Made by a program: the position numbers and the translations under genes. 64,000 nucleotides of DNA from positions 62,001 through 126,000 of the forward strand of contig JAEUBA010000015.1 in the NCBI GenBank assembly GCA_018257865.1. The letters run 5' to 3'. The notes beneath the pieces are model-generated. The model searched no databases and had not been told where the DNA came from. It saw nothing but the letters and a program-made list of their open reading frames with translations. Numbering within the stretch: the stretch's first letter is position 1; every line of letters starts with the position of its first letter. The DNA comes from Stereocaulon alpinum (Eukaryota > Ascomycota > Lecanoromycetes > Lecanorales > Stereocaulaceae). This document shows, one piece after another, positions 34,048 through 46,942 of this stretch.

Positions 34048-37000
34048 CAATATACGATTCTGATAGAGTAATTAGAATATTGATGTGGTGGATGTGGTAG
34101 GTTTGGGTTGACAGCTGAAAGTCCAGAGTTGCAGTAAGGACTGGGGCATCAAAAGGATGGACTTTGTCGCGTACTAAGGTTTCAGTCTTTCCAGCCTAGA
34201 TAGGGCTTTGCTCTCAAAACTGCTCAGATGCTCAGCCCAATGGTCCAATCCGGCGAGAAGTCCCGTACTAAGCCGTACGCCCAGTGGGTCAATCGTGGGA
34301 GCTTACTTCGACAGGCTTGATCTTGTGGTCATCGAAGAGGGGTTCGCGGGGAACGATGCGGATAATTCTATAGAACGGTCCACAGCCTTGATGAGGACCT
34401 CGTCCCAGCAAGTGGACTAAGAGGGACAATTTGTTTGTCTAAAGATGCCCGGATATGTTCTGCTGACAGCCAGCCGAGACACTGCTCTGTGATGGAGAGT
34501 CGGATTTGCGGACTGGGGTGAAAAGAAAAAGAAGGGTGTCGGTAATGAAGGTAAAGTGAATCTGTGGTACCCTTGACGCGTTCAGCTTAGTGTCGTGACT
34601 CTTAAGCTTAAGGTTCTCTCCCCTCCGCCTTCCAAGTTTCTTCGATCACCCAGATAAGGCCCAAGCTTCCCGAAAAGTCAACATCTATCTATCCTTCCTT
34701 CAACCAGGTAGAAAAGCTCAGCCGCTTGCTAAAGACGGCTCGACAAGGCTTCGGCTTCTTCGGAAAGTTTTCGTTGGGTCCTCAAATCTCGTCTTCCCGG
34801 AGCGCATTGAGCAAATTCGACCCTGGCTAGCTGAGCTGTGTTGAGCTTGATATACTTTCTGTTGACGTAGAGCTCTCACAGCATCAGTTAGACCTTCACT
34901 GCTGGCTTGATTTCTCTTGTAATTGTTGACGCGCTGGAGCCCGCAGTGGTAACAACGCTCCCAGGGGTCCAATTCTCTTCCACAGAGAGGACGGGGCAAG
35001 GATCAGTCCCGGCCCAAGAGTCGAAGCTAACTGGGCTTCGGACAGCTGCTGCTTGGTAGCCAAGGCTTCTCACGGTGAGGATTCTTGAGAGTAGCACCGA
35101 ATCACAGAGTGGAATATAAGTCTCGTTGACTTCGAGACGTCCTTAGTACGCGGGTAGATCGGAAAGATGTGTAGAGGGGAGTTTCCCGACAGGATCTCGG
35201 ATTTGGGAATGAATTCGATGTAGGTCAAGATATAGGCAGGTGTGTCGTTTGGGAAGGCAAGAATGTTGTTGAAGTGTGGAAAGACAGGTACGAAATACAT
35301 GTAATGTAGAGGAACCCTTGTCCTTCAGGGTTTCTCGAGTCTTGAGCGTTCTATGTCATATTGCATATCAAGATCGCGCTTACCAGATCCATCTGCAGGT
35401 TGTGGAGCAGATTGAACGGCTTGTTTATCATTGACTGCATGGTAAAGCAGTGATTAGGAATGCAAGTCGAAGGTATCAAACATCGGTAAGCCTCCTTGTC
35501 TGGGGCAACGGGATAGCCTCGTTCAGTGGGTTCTGGCGTCCGCTCGGCAAACCTGGTACGAATCGGGCACTAGGCATGGGATTGCGCATTTCATTTGCTG
35601 CTGATTGGGTGGCGAGGGAATGTGGATGTCCATTTATGTCAAGAGGCTCGTACCACCTAGTCTTTCATTTCAATCATCTAAAAGTCTCTACTCACCTGGC
35701 GCCGGCGGCGTCATTCATTTCCTGAATTAAGGGCTGAAGTGCTACGCCTACCTACCTTACACGCGCCCGCGGTGGCATTACACTATTCCTTGCTGCAGCT
35801 AAATCGCTAGCTTGGCCTGAGCACAAGTCGCGTGCGTTGACAACCCAAGCTAAAATTTCTGCTGGCAAGAATTACCTAGGCTGGGCCTCCAAAAGAGCAG
35901 CCAAGCCCGGACGGCTTGCAAAGTGGCTTTCTAGGTGTCTCAATAGGGATCGAGTTCTCGTCTCCACTTGTCGCCTGCCGCTTCCACTTCCCCCTGAGAC
36001 CGCTTCTGCTTCCCTTGTCGCAGGCTACGCTTGCCCACCCTGAAATCGTGCATGGTGGCGTTCTTGATGCAAAACGGCTCTTCATGGTCTCTGTCATCGT
36101 GGATGTCCGAGAGTACGGCTTTAATCTCTGCAACAGATATTAATTCGTTATCATACTCTATGACTCGCAATGATGGGCTACAGGAGAATGCAATAAATGT
36201 GGTTTGGGAATCCCAGCGAAGCGAATGCGAGTTGCCTGGCTACATAATTCCAGCGACCAATGGATGGCAATCACATGCCATCCTCCGTACTTGGAATGGG
36301 CCTTCACGCATCCGCAGAAGTCCTGGAAATGAAATCAGGAGAAAGCGAAAGTTCAAATGAGAACTATAGGCTTGCATACTCCCCGTAATCGACAGTAACC
36401 AAGGCCGCTCTACCACCAACACGCCGTCAACTTTGTGCCGTCAATGGATGCTGAGACAACGCCGAAGCGAATCTTCTGACCAGGTCATCACAAAGCGCCA
36501 CTCAGATGTGATCGTACCCGCATGCACTTGTGAACTATAGCTCCTATGGTACGCGCCAGGTTCGTTCGCGCATGGAGGATTAGCTTTCGACCACCGTCAC
36601 ACGGGGCATGGTACCAACGCAGTTAGCGACCTTCTCGATCCTGCTCCACCAGCTCCAGTCTTAGAATCGACGTGACGAGCACAGTGTTAGATCTAACCGT
36701 ATCTGATGCATTATCGTGAACAAAGCTAAGTGTCACGATGGCTGAATTAAGGTCGTGGTAGCAGCGAAGACTACCATGGTACCCAGGCCGGGAGCGCTTA
36801 CATAAGCATGTCGCTCGGAATCCAAATCAGGACGGATCAAAGGTCACCAATGCCAAATTAGGGGGTCATTTATGAGGCTATGGTCGATCCTTACTCGTTC
36901 GATACTCGCAAGGGATCGACCCTGGAAGAATATATGGTTTATGCAGCTCTGACAGTTCGGTGTTGCGCGTTCGCGCTGTTGGAAAAAACTGGTCATTTGC

Positions 37001-40000
37001 GCCCAAGAGGAAGGGGGAAATGCGGCTTGGCACCTATCGCTATCAGATGGAGCAGCAACATGATATCACAAACATGATTATCCATGCTTGATCCAGCAAA
37101 CAATCCCGGGAATGAGGGCAAACGAAAAACGAGTTTCGATAATTCCGAAAACATAAGGATTCGCTTCGCAACCGAGCTAAGGAGAGTAAACCGTGGTACC
37201 GATCCCTGCTTACGGCCGCTAAGAGGCGCATCGACCCGTTAGACTCAGCAGAACCTTGGTAGCGGTTCATTTACACTCAGCAAAGCCAGGGGAAAGTATC
37301 ACTCAATAATGTTAGTCAAGAAAAAGTATCCTTTCTCGACACTCATTTTAGACAGAGCTTGCAACTCCGCGGCACATCAACCCGAAATAGCAAGCCACTG
37401 CTCTAGATGCTGCCTTTGAGATTGATCGCTCACAGAAACAGGTCACAGCGGGCAGGAAGTGGCGGCGAATCTGCTCTCACCAGCCACCCGAGCCTCACTA
37501 CTTTCCTAGAAGGTATGGTAGGCCGTCTAACCTTACTGCTGGATCTAGAACCTGAGACACTCGAACCGAGGATTGTCTCCCAATTCGCCGTGACATTCTA
37601 TCTTCTGTGCCCATCTCCCGTCGCCCGCGCCATCCCGCGTCGGACCCAGACTTTCTACCCGAGCATAACCACGGTACTGTCCTTGTTAGACCTTTCCCCA
37701 CGCGATGCTCCTGCGGATTGGCACATGGTCTTCGTCTTTGGTATCGAGTCTTAAGTCTTTGCCAGCGGACCTTGACAAATTACATTCATAGTGTGATGTA
37801 ATTCCGCGCGACTACTACTAGGTCTCAGCCAGTAATAAGCCACGATGAGACCTGCATCCATGTCTCGCTAATCTCACAACGCCCAACGGCCACACATCTC
37901 CCAGATCTCTCAGAAACCGGGTTCGTGACCCAGAATGTCATGCATTTCGGAGAATAAAGACGCCAGGACAAAGCAAGGGTAGTTGATGGCAGCAAGAGCA
38001 AGACCACGCCTAGGGATGTATTCGTCTGAACCTTTCCATGCATGGTGCAGCACCCCCCCAGGATGGCGACTGCCCCTGCTCCGTGCTCTGCAATCATCCA
38101 CTTGAAACATGAAGACTCTCCTGGAACAGCTGTTGCACGAAAGATGACAAATGCGCAAGGATCTTCTGTCGACCACCTAAGAAACCGAGCATGTCCGAGG
38201 AGATCTCTGGCTTGGGACCCTGGCCCACGATTGGCTACAACCACATCAAGGCTCAATAGATCAGCATCTGTGCCTTGCAGCATTGATGTGATACCCGCAT
38301 CGCCCTAGCCTCTTTTTGCTAGGGATTTGACCGAAAAGAAGGTCTTGCCCAGCAAGTCGCCCCATTTTCCCCATGGCCAACCAAGCATGGCCAAGCCCAT
38401 CGTGGATACGACAAGCCATCATCTTATTGTTGTTGATCTGGACCCGGGTTTCCAGACCCTTCATGTGGGGTTCACGCTATCATCTACATATAAGGTGGCT
38501 TTTGCCTCACCCAGATGCATCAGTGTGAAGTCTCATCTCCCAAGCCACATGTGCTCCAGACCCGGAAATCTGGAAGGCTACATGACACATCATCCACGTA
38601 GCTTCAACGCCTCTGCTGACATACAGTCCTTGTGGCTTCGACCCCACTACTTACATATTCGAAAAGGCACACAGCCTAGACTTGGTCTATAAGGAACGTT
38701 GCGATATTAGGACTCCGAAGCCTAGGCCATGGCTGTCCTCCAACCCGCAGTGCGAGACGGCTTCCACAGGGATACCGGTGCGAAGCCAACAATGCATCGG
38801 TTATTTGTGGCGCTTGTGAAACCTTCGAGTTATATGTGCGAGCAATTCGACTCTAACAGTGGAAATCATTAGGGCCAGTACTTGGGCGATTAGGCTGCAT
38901 GCGTCCATAACAAGAGATCAAAAGCCTATACCGGCAAGATCTCACAGCCTAGTATAGAAGACCCTTGCATAGAACACCTCCACTTCCGCCTCGGTCACCG
39001 AGCGTGGCCACCGCCACAGATCATCCACATGGCTTCCACGCGGCTATCTTCCCATGGGATTATAAGCCCGACCCAGGTGCTTCGGTCTGACTCCCGACAT
39101 CCCGAGCCCAAATTTCTATTTCAACATCTCCCGCGCTAGAAACCAACCAAAAGCACCTGCAGCCCTCTCACGTGGCTTTAACGCTTTTGCTGACGGTACG
39201 TACCCAAAGCAGCACAGCAATTCTTGCCTTGTTCCCATTCAAGGTTATGAGATCAGATCTCCGAAGCCACGAGTGCTTCTCATCTATGAATAATGAGCGG
39301 CTTCGACAATGAAATGACCAGAACGCTAGACGAACACAGACTCGCAGCTTCCATCTACTCGCTGAAATCGAGGTATGCCCTGAGGCAAGGACTGCACGTG
39401 ACAGTGCATTGCTGGCATCTTTCCCAATGAAGAACTATCCCAAACATCTGACTCCCAACCAACAAACGCAGATACTCACCTCTCCAACCAAGCAAACCTC
39501 CCCTAAAACCCATATCCTCACATCCCCACATCCCCCAAACCATAGACAAAAACCAAGATATCCCCATACCCCATCCCTTCACCTCATTTCCGCCTCCATT
39601 TTGTTCACCGAACCCACCCCTCCCCCTTCGCCACACTACACCATGTACCATTCGAAACACCCGAGGCTCCAGCATCGCAGTTTCCACGCTGCAAGGCGAT
39701 TTGCATTTACGGAAGGTGAGTTATAAAGGGAAGGGTATGGTGAGGTAGGGGATGTAATGAGTGTGGCGGACTTTGGGATCTTAATGGTACAAAGGAAGGG
39801 TAAGGAGAATCGATTGGGAAGGAAGGGAGGGGAGGGGAGGGGAGAGCAGAGTAGAGTATGGTCTGGCGCGGTGTGGTATTTGACGTCGGAGAGTCCTGGC
39901 TGGTACGTGCTGTCATGCCAAACGGCAAGGTTTAAACGTCCTTGTTCAGAGATGTGAACGAAGGTCTGAATAATATCGAGCAACTATAAGCATCAATCAA

Positions 40001-40304
40001 GGAAGCTACTATCAAGAATAGAAGTAAGACCTGTGTATGTTTTCGTCCAGTCATTATATCTGAAAAGTCATGAAGAAATAACATTAGAATACAAAAACGC
40101 CCCTAACTCCAATGGACCCTAGAAAATGCATTCCCAATCTGAAGCCGAGTGTATGCATCCAAGAGAACTGATCATGCACCATCATTCTCATTCAATGCTT
40201 CCAATAGAAAGAGGAGCATCAATCATTACCCGCATCTCTCCAAATTCATAGCCTAAAGTCACTTTGAGTGCCATAATTCAGAAGTCATCGTCGTCTTTTG
40301 TATG
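34048..40304. other. Gene-poor 6.3 kb stretch
   Basis: No intact gene supported. On the minus strand there is an interrupted frame at 35940-36422, smaller pieces around 36430-36670, a candidate with a Cys-x2-Cys motif near 34718-34999, and a 152-codon frame at 37825-38283 without motifs. Between 38.5 and 39.3 kb loosely similar CACGTGGCTT(T/C)AACGC...GCTGAC motifs recur (about 38597 and 39172), suggesting old duplicated sequence. A direct GGGGAGGGGAGG run lies near 39825. The first few hundred bases are the vosA promoter. Confidence 0.5.
35940..36422 (-). pseudogene. Possible decayed gene: long frame broken by one TAG
   Basis: From 36422 to 35940 on the minus strand one frame stays open for about 160 codons except for a single TAG at 36242-36240. 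On both sides the composition looks protein-like (FQVRRMACDCHPLVAG before the stop; VIEYDNELISVAEIKAVLSDIHDD after it). A change of CAG to TAG, typical of RIP, would explain the stop, but an unplaced intron could also hide it. Nearby frames at 36430-36670 carry further protein-like pieces. I do not recognise the family. It may instead be coincidence. Confidence 0.35.
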
Positions 40305-43060
40305 TCAAAGCCATCGACCATCCTCAATCCCGATCCCACTTTCACCGCCCAAGTCCAGCTTCGGCATCTCCAATTTGGGCGGAGCATCTTTTTTCTTCGG
40401 ACTTTTCTTAGGGCTGGGACTTTTGACGGTTTCCAGTTTCGGGCCCTGCCTTACATCCTGATACGGCCAGCCATCTTCCATAGCCGCACCAACCCACGTA
40501 CTCAACGCTTCATGCACGCACCCGTAGAATTTTTCTTTGCACGTCCGTAAGCTAATACCCATGACCCTTTCGAATCCACTGTCTTTGAGTTCTTGGCGGA
40601 GAGCATTGCGCTCTTCTCTCATGGGTAGGGAAGCTATGATGCCGTTGAGTAGGTCAATGTGGGCTGTAAGATAATTTGTTGCGTCCCATTCGACACCGCC
40701 AATGTACGGCGCTGCCGGAACCGGAGGATGCTCGCGGGGGAAGTGCCTTTCGACATAGGTGCTGGAAGCCTCCGGCATCTGTGGGTAGGGTATGAGATTA
40801 ACATGATGCAGGAATATCCAGAATACTTCCTTGATGACATTGTCCATTTCTTTGAACCATACACGATAGGGCCGCGGGTGGTAGATTGAGGCTATGAAGC
40901 CGTGTGGTTGAGTTTCTTCTGGAGCCGCGGGGTCACGCAGATATGAGAGAACAATGCGAGCACGACTTGTTAGATCAGGTGTTGGAGCGCTGCACAGGTA
41001 GGTGTGGAGAAGGGTGATGACTATGTTGCGAGTCGTGAACTCCGCTGGACCCTTTTTCTCTTTGTCGAAGAGCATGCCGAGCAGAGTCGGAAATAGCGTG
41101 GAGTGGATGTTGGCTAGCTGACAATGCGCTGCAGATGTCGTAGACAAGGCTTTCAGGCAGAGGAGAGTTTCATGGAGCAAAGTGTCCTCGTGCTCGACTC
41201 TAGCGCAAATTGTCATTAATTGCCCATTCCCAGTACTGTTGGTCAACGTACCTCCATTCCACCTTGATAATGCGATACAAAAGTTGCACAAGCTCAGTCA
41301 TGCCACCTTCAGAGATGAATGTCTCTACCCAGCCCACGGCCTCATTTCTCAATATTTGGCGCAATTTATGGACTTTGCCCACCTCGACTACCTCTGGCTT
41401 TTGTTCCTTTCTGAGATACGTAATGTAATCTTCTGGTACAGCAGACTTGCTAGTTCTAGTGAGAAACGAAGATCCTTGAGCGTTGTCGATAGACGCCAAC
41501 GAAGTGGATGATGCCGAAGGCGTCAACCCCCCAGACTTGGTCCTCTGATGAGAAGATGGGCGTTCGGACTTCTGCTTCTTCGAAGGCGATTGGTCGCCTT
41601 TGTTAAATGTAAAAGTCAGGCTTCTGGGCCGTGATTTCTTGGGCGAATCAACAGAATCTACTGCTTCAGGAATCCCTCCTGTGATATTAATGACACCATC
41701 CTCAGTCTGCGAGCGCTTCCCAGTGTCTGGCCTAGAAGAAGTCTGCAACGATAGACCCTCTGTACTTGACGCTGACGCTGAACAGAATTTGTCTTTCTTG
41801 ATAAAGTCTGCTTTTATATTCGTGTCCAAGGATCTCATTTTGTCGCGAGTGTTTTGTGGTACGTTCCTTGCCTCCTGCATACGCTGTCAGCAAACAATTC
41901 GTATATCAATTCAGCCAACTTACCAACAAGGATTCGAAGGCAGCTTCAATTGCATTAGTACCGAGCTCGGAATTTAGAGGGCCCTGAGTAGGCTCTTTGG
42001 GCAGTTCCTTGGATTTGCCATTGAAGGCTGCCACTGCCGCCATTACACGCGATCCACCTTTTGCCATCACTGGATCTGAACTAGAAGACCCATCGCTGAC
42101 CCTACAATGGTCTACGCTTGGCCTTCGGCTCGAGGTTTTGTTGTTGGGAAGAGACTCCCGGGTTATAGGCAGATATTGTGAGGCCTGCTGCGCTAGTTGG
42201 GATCTGTTTACTTGACCTTTGTCCCGACTAGATCTTCTAAGGTTTGCAACCGTCTCGGCGAAGGATGCTGGGGTAGGTTCAGACGTCAAGCATTCTGATT
42301 TCGGACGGGGCTTCGGTTCTCGCCTTCGCGACAATGTTGGCTGCTCAGAAACCTGAAAATTCCTTTGCTTCGACGGAGAGTAGTCCCGAGGGGTGTATAA
42401 TGCTACCTCTTCATGGATATCGAATCGGTCATTTAGAGGCACTTTAGTAGTACCAGAGGGTTCCTGAAATGCTTGGGTAGCAAATTGTGCCCAGATGGGT
42501 GGAGGTGCTGTGTCAAGAGACTTCTTTGGTGTTTCATTCTCCTTTTCATTCTGGCGACGCACAGCCTCCTCCCTAGCAGCTTTTGTGGATGATCTCGGCC
42601 TTGATAGCAAGGCCGAAAGACTTGTGGAGGATTTTGACTTCTTCATCGGTTTCCCTTCCCCCTTTTCAGAATTTTGCTTGGAACCTCTTGCCTTCTCCTT
42701 GTCCATCAATGCCTTGAATGAGGTCGAACGCGTTATTCTCTTGATTTCCTCGGAGACTCTGCTGTTCTCCTTCTGTACATCTACTGACTTCCTTTGTGAC
42801 GTTGGGGGAGGGTTCCTGTTGCCACTATCTTCGCGGAGATGCTGCCGTGAACTGGGGTGGTCTGGAGGAGGCATTGGATTGTGCGGAAACGTGTGTTGGT
42901 TCCGATATTCGTGGTCATCGTTCCTGCCAAGATGTGCTTCCTTAGGAGGTGGCTTGCGCTGGTGAGGTTTGGACATGATGGATTTGAGGACGGATGATGT
43001 CGTTCTTGTGTGCTGAGGCTTCGAAGGAGAAACACGCAATTGAGTTGTTGTTGTGTCCAT
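40305..43060 (-). CDS. GBD/FH3-domain protein (formin N-terminus-like, no FH2 domain)
   Basis: Three exons on the minus strand: 43060-41924, 41874-41252 and 41199-40305, with introns of 49 and 52 nt (donors GTAAGT and GTACGT) and consistent phases, giving 884 residues. The first ~370 residues are disordered, Ser/Pro/Lys-rich. The GTPase-binding/FH3 (armadillo-like) region begins at about 370 and runs to about 830, with motifs such as YITYLRKEQKPE, LVQLLYRIIKVEWR and EDTLLHETLLCLKAL. The tail is Lys/Pro-rich (SPSPKKSPKKKDAPPK). In formins this region binds active Rho GTPases; here the actin-assembling FH1/FH2 part is missing and the frame ends in the tail, so it is a stand-alone regulator or scaffold by inference. 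It is divergently placed to the metal transporter, with about 830 bp between the starts. Confidence 0.85.
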
Positions 43061-43890
43061 TGTAGCTACGACTGTTATTCGTGTATCTTGAGAACCTACC
43101 GTGCATGTAATAAGATCAATTGTTATGCACCGTGCCGTCTCGGTTCCTCACCAAGTACTGTAAATTCGGTGTCTTTCCCTCATTCCACGTCGGCTCCAGT
43201 GTCTCAGATCGCTCAACGAGGGTGAACAAGAGTTGACCTTGATCTCTTGTAATGTTTCGACACAACTCTGACTGGCCGTTGAGTCGTGACTGACATCATT
43301 TCCTTAATCGCTATCGTAGCTTCGTCTCTTTGTTGATTTCGCGACTGTTGTCCAAGCAATTGACCAGATCGGGCTAGTAATTACTAGTGCTTCGGCCGAC
43401 AAGCCTCGGCCAAGACTAATTTTGTTACCCCTGCATTCGTCAATCATGTGACGTGAGAATACTTCCGAATGTTCAATATGATTGTGAGTGGATGACTATC
43501 ATTTGAAGGAATTCTCATTTGTGTGTTTGTTCATCGCTGCTCAGTATAGAAGTGTCAGGCAGTTTCTCGCGCCCATCCTCCGCTCGGGTTCCAGAAGTTC
43601 CGGGAACGCCCCTTACACTCCACATTCTGTACAAGCTCTAGGCATTCCAAGAATCATCACGCGGCCAGTGCGGGGGTGGAAGTCTAAGTATGAGACGGTG
43701 AATACCGCACGTATTTGAGGGTCAACCGGACGTTCGTAACGTTCCTATGGTATCGGAAGAAGTCGCGACGTATTAGCTTCACCTAGACACTTCCTACTCG
43801 TGCCGAAACGTCTGGACCGTTACTCCGAGGGTCCCTCAAAGTACTTATCCTTCGTCCCTCCATGGCTTGAATGACATAGCATTCTTAAAC
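43061..43890. promoter_or_regulatory. Shared intergenic region of a divergent gene pair
   Basis: About 830 bp between the divergent starts of the GBD/FH3 gene and the metal transporter, so promoters of both must lie here. A short ATG with an immediate stop (ATG GCT TGA at about 43862) precedes the transporter start and could act as a minimal upstream frame. No TATA box or operator is clear. Confidence 0.5.
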
Positions 43891-45812
43891 ATGAATTGTC
43901 CCTCTCGAACCGACGAAATTCCCGAACATGATGGCTACAACCAGAACCCTCCTTCATTAGCCGCGGATCTCACAACCAGACAAGACCTTAATGGCATTGT
44001 CAACCTAAGAACGGACCAAGACTTTGGCAAAGAGGCTGAAGATGCTCGTACAGAAGTGACAGAAGCACAAATCGAAGGCCCCAGTGACTTTTGGCAACTT
44101 CCAGGCAGTGCGGAGATGGCAGTCGGAAAGGATCTAAATGGCAATGGCCACGGTGGGGCTCGTAATACAACGGACTCATCTCCACCCCCTTACAACAGCA
44201 TTCGCTCCAGAGTCGGTCTTTCTCATCAGTCCTCTTCAGATACTGGCATGAACGACGTACGCGCTGTTACAGCGTCAGAAGACGGCTCGTTCGATGGAAG
44301 AAGCGGCAACGTCAAAAGCAGGATCCCCCAACCCATCCGGACCATGGGGAGGATCCTGCACAAGCTCTTCAAGTTCATTGGACCTGGATTCCTAGTAGCA
44401 GTGGCTTACATCGATCCTGGCAACTACTCCACAGATGTCGCAGCTGGCGCTGCCACCCAGTTCAAGCTGCTCTTCGTTGTTCTGATGGCCAACTTCTTTG
44501 CGATCATCCTACAGTCTCTGGCCATTCGTCTTGGAACCGTCACAGGTCTCAATCTGGCACAGCACTGCCGGGCACATCTCCCTCCATGGATGAACATTGT
44601 GCTCTACCTTTTCGGGGAGGCTGCGATCATTGCCACTGATATTGCTGAGGTAAGCTCAACGGGTTTCCCATGGGTCTCTCAGGGCTGATTGTTTCACAGG
44701 TCATTGGGTCAGCTATAGCACTCAATCTGCTATTTCCTAAACTTCCCTTGGTGGCTGGGTGCGCAATCACCGTTGTCGATGTGCTCATTATTCTTCTCTT
44801 CTGGAGTCCTGGAGGTTCCTTAAAGCGTTTGCGTTATTTCGAATTCTTTGTGGTAGCTCTCGTGATTGGCGTGGTGATCTGCTTTTGCGTCGAGCTTTCA
44901 TTTATCCACAATCACAGAAATGTTGCCGTGGGTGAGGTGTTGAAAGGATACATCCCGTCTTCTGCTGTTGTGGATGGCCAAGGCTTATATCTTAGCTGCG
45001 GTATTCTCGGCGCTACCGTTATGCCCCATAGTTTGTACCTTGGCAGCGGCATGGTCCAGCCCAGGCTCCGTGACTTCGATATCAAAGCAGGAAAAATCGT
45101 CCCCGATATCACGGACGAAAGTGACAAGGTCTTTTACCGGCCTTCGCTTGCCGCCATCAAATCATGCATGTCCTACTCAATCACCGAAGTCGTACTTTCA
45201 CTCTCCGTGTTCGCACTATTCGTCAACAGCGCCATTCTGATTGTCGCTGGTGCTTCGCTCTCGTCGAGCGATCCCGCCCAAACTGGCGATCTATTCGGCA
45301 TACACGAACTCCTTTCGAGGACCTTGGCTCCTGCTGCTGGAACAGTCTTCGCTCTCGCCTTGCTCCTTTCGGGGACATCGGCTGGAATTGTATGCACAAT
45401 AGCAGGTCAGATCCTTAGTGAGGGTGCTTTGAATTTGAGGATCGCGCCTTGGTTGAGGAGGTTTGCTACACGGACAGTTAGTATCATACCCAGCATCATC
45501 ATCGCGGGCGCAGTAGGGAAGAACGGACTCTCGGCAGCACTGAACGCCACGCAGGTCGCCCTTAGTGTTGCTCTGCCCTTCGTATCTGCACCACTGATCT
45601 ATTTTACCTGCCGTAACAAGTACATGATTGTGGGTGGCGCTAGCCGTTTGCCGAGAGCGGACGCGGACGGAGAGCTCGTCTTCGACGAGGAGCCGGAGCC
45701 GACTAAAATGAGGAATGCCTGGGTCCTATCAGTCCTCGCCATTCTGGTTTGGCTAGTTATTGCTATCATGAATGTGGCGATAGTGGTACTTCTAGGGCTA
45801 GGGAAAGTGTGA
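43891..45812 (+). CDS. SMF: Nramp-family divalent metal transporter (Smf type)
   Basis: Two exons, 43891-44649 and 44700-45812, with a 50-nt intron (donor GTAAGC, acceptor TTTCACAG, phase 0), giving 623 residues. After a ~155-residue hydrophilic N-terminus come about 11 hydrophobic segments. The two metal-site motifs are intact: DPGN at 175-178 in the first segment and MPHS at 361-364 in the sixth. Family stretches such as ATDIAEVIGSAIALNLLF are formed only after splicing. Nramp proteins are proton-coupled importers of manganese, iron and related metals; yeast Smf1/2/3 act at the plasma membrane, vesicles and vacuole. Which of these this one matches is not decided by sequence alone. The first ATG in this frame is at 43891; earlier ATGs are followed at once by stops. 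Confidence 0.93.
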
Positions 45813-46245
45813 AGCGAATCCTTTAGATACAGCGCGGAATTAGGGAAGTTTCAATATCAGGTAAGGCTGAGGTGGCTTTAATACATAAGCTTTGGCCTTC
45901 ATCTGTACATAACGGGAACTGCTATTTGCTGCATATCGGTATCTAATGAAAAGTACTTGGGAAAGGATCTACGGGTAATGCCGCTTTCTTCAGGAAAGGC
46001 TGAGCTCTTCTAGGTCAACAATTGTCAAGATCTTGCAGCAATCCATCTGGGCACCAGATGTCTTTCTGGGAGCCTGCTAGACATCGTCGCCCATGCTAGG
46101 TTCTCAGGTCGTTATCGGTCTCAGCAGCGTTTTCCATCAGTCCTTTTACATTGATCGCAACGCCACCACCTGACATACACCACACTTTCCGTATTGCCGG
46201 AACGCCAATCAATGCCCTGCAATTATACGAAAGACCCCAGCTTCC
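45813..46245. other. Intergenic region between convergent genes
   Basis: About 430 bp between the 3' ends of the metal transporter (plus) and VPS60 (minus). Nothing recognised. Confidence 0.5.
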
Positions 46246-46942
46246 TCATCCGGCCGCCTCCTTGACCTTCCCGCTCTCGGGCGGCTCATCAACGAAACTC
46301 GGCACCTCATCCTGCAAGAACCCCGGCATCTCCCCCTGCCCCTGCGCCACCCCAAACCCGCCCTCCATCTCCGCTTCCTCCCCCAGCGCCTCGAGTTCCG
46401 CATCCAACTCCGCCTCATCCACGTCTTCCGGCACATCGTAACTCCTACTCATGCTCTCCTGGATATCATTCCCCACCTCCATCAAATCCTGCATCTCATC
46501 CTGCATCCGCTCAATCTTATCAATATCCACCTTCCCATACTGTTTCCTCAGCGTCTTATTCGTATCCTTCATCACATCGACAGTCGTCATGACATTCTTC
46601 AAATTATCCGTCATCATAGCTGCTTGCTCCATGTTCCAGCTCTGTTGTTGCAGCTGGTCGCGCTGGCCTTCGTACATTTTCCGCCGTTGCAGAATCTTGA
46701 GGGCTTTTTGTTTTAGGGCGGTTTTGCCGGGACCGTCGCGCATTTTGGACATGCGTTGTTGGTAGGTCGTTAGTTCGGCGTTTAGTTTTGCCAGTTTGAC
46801 GTCTATGCTTTCGACGTGGGTGTCTGTCTGGAGGGTTGTTAGTAGTGGGTAGCTGGGGGATTGGCGGAGGACGTACGTTGGAGATGGCGGAGGAGAGGGT
46901 GGGCTTTGGGCCCGCCTGTTTGGCACCGAAGAGGCGATTCAT
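46246..46942 (-). CDS. VPS60: ESCRT-III-related protein Vps60/CHMP5
   Basis: Two exons on the minus strand, 46942-46877 and 46827-46246, with a 49-nt intron (GTACGT...CTCCAG, phase 0), giving 215 residues. The N-terminus MNRLFGAKQ is typical of Vps60/CHMP5, followed by a Snf7-type helical core (VESIDVKLAKLNAELTTYQ; ALKILQRRKMYEGQRDQL) and an acidic C-terminal half with ESMSRSYDVPEDVDEAELDAEL, quoted here only in part as the characteristic SYDVPEDVDE motif. Length fits the family. Vps60 acts on endosomes in the multivesicular-body pathway and binds Vta1, which stimulates the ATPase Vps4. The short first exon would be lost if only the large frame were read. Confidence 0.94.

Noticed and set aside
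34718..35300. Possible gene with a Cys-x2-Cys motif (CYHCG) on the minus strand
   Set aside because: Two different frames could be joined by several splice choices; none is convincing.
37825..38283. 152-codon minus-strand frame with a hydrophobic stretch
   Set aside because: No family motif, no splice context and located in a gene-poor stretch; kept only as part of the region note.
42495..42965. 156-codon plus-strand frame
   Set aside because: Antisense to the Ser/Lys-rich N-terminal exon of the GBD/FH3 gene.
43867..43890. Nramp start at the TTG codon 43867
   Set aside because: Nuclear fungal genes rarely start at TTG; the first in-frame ATG is 43891.
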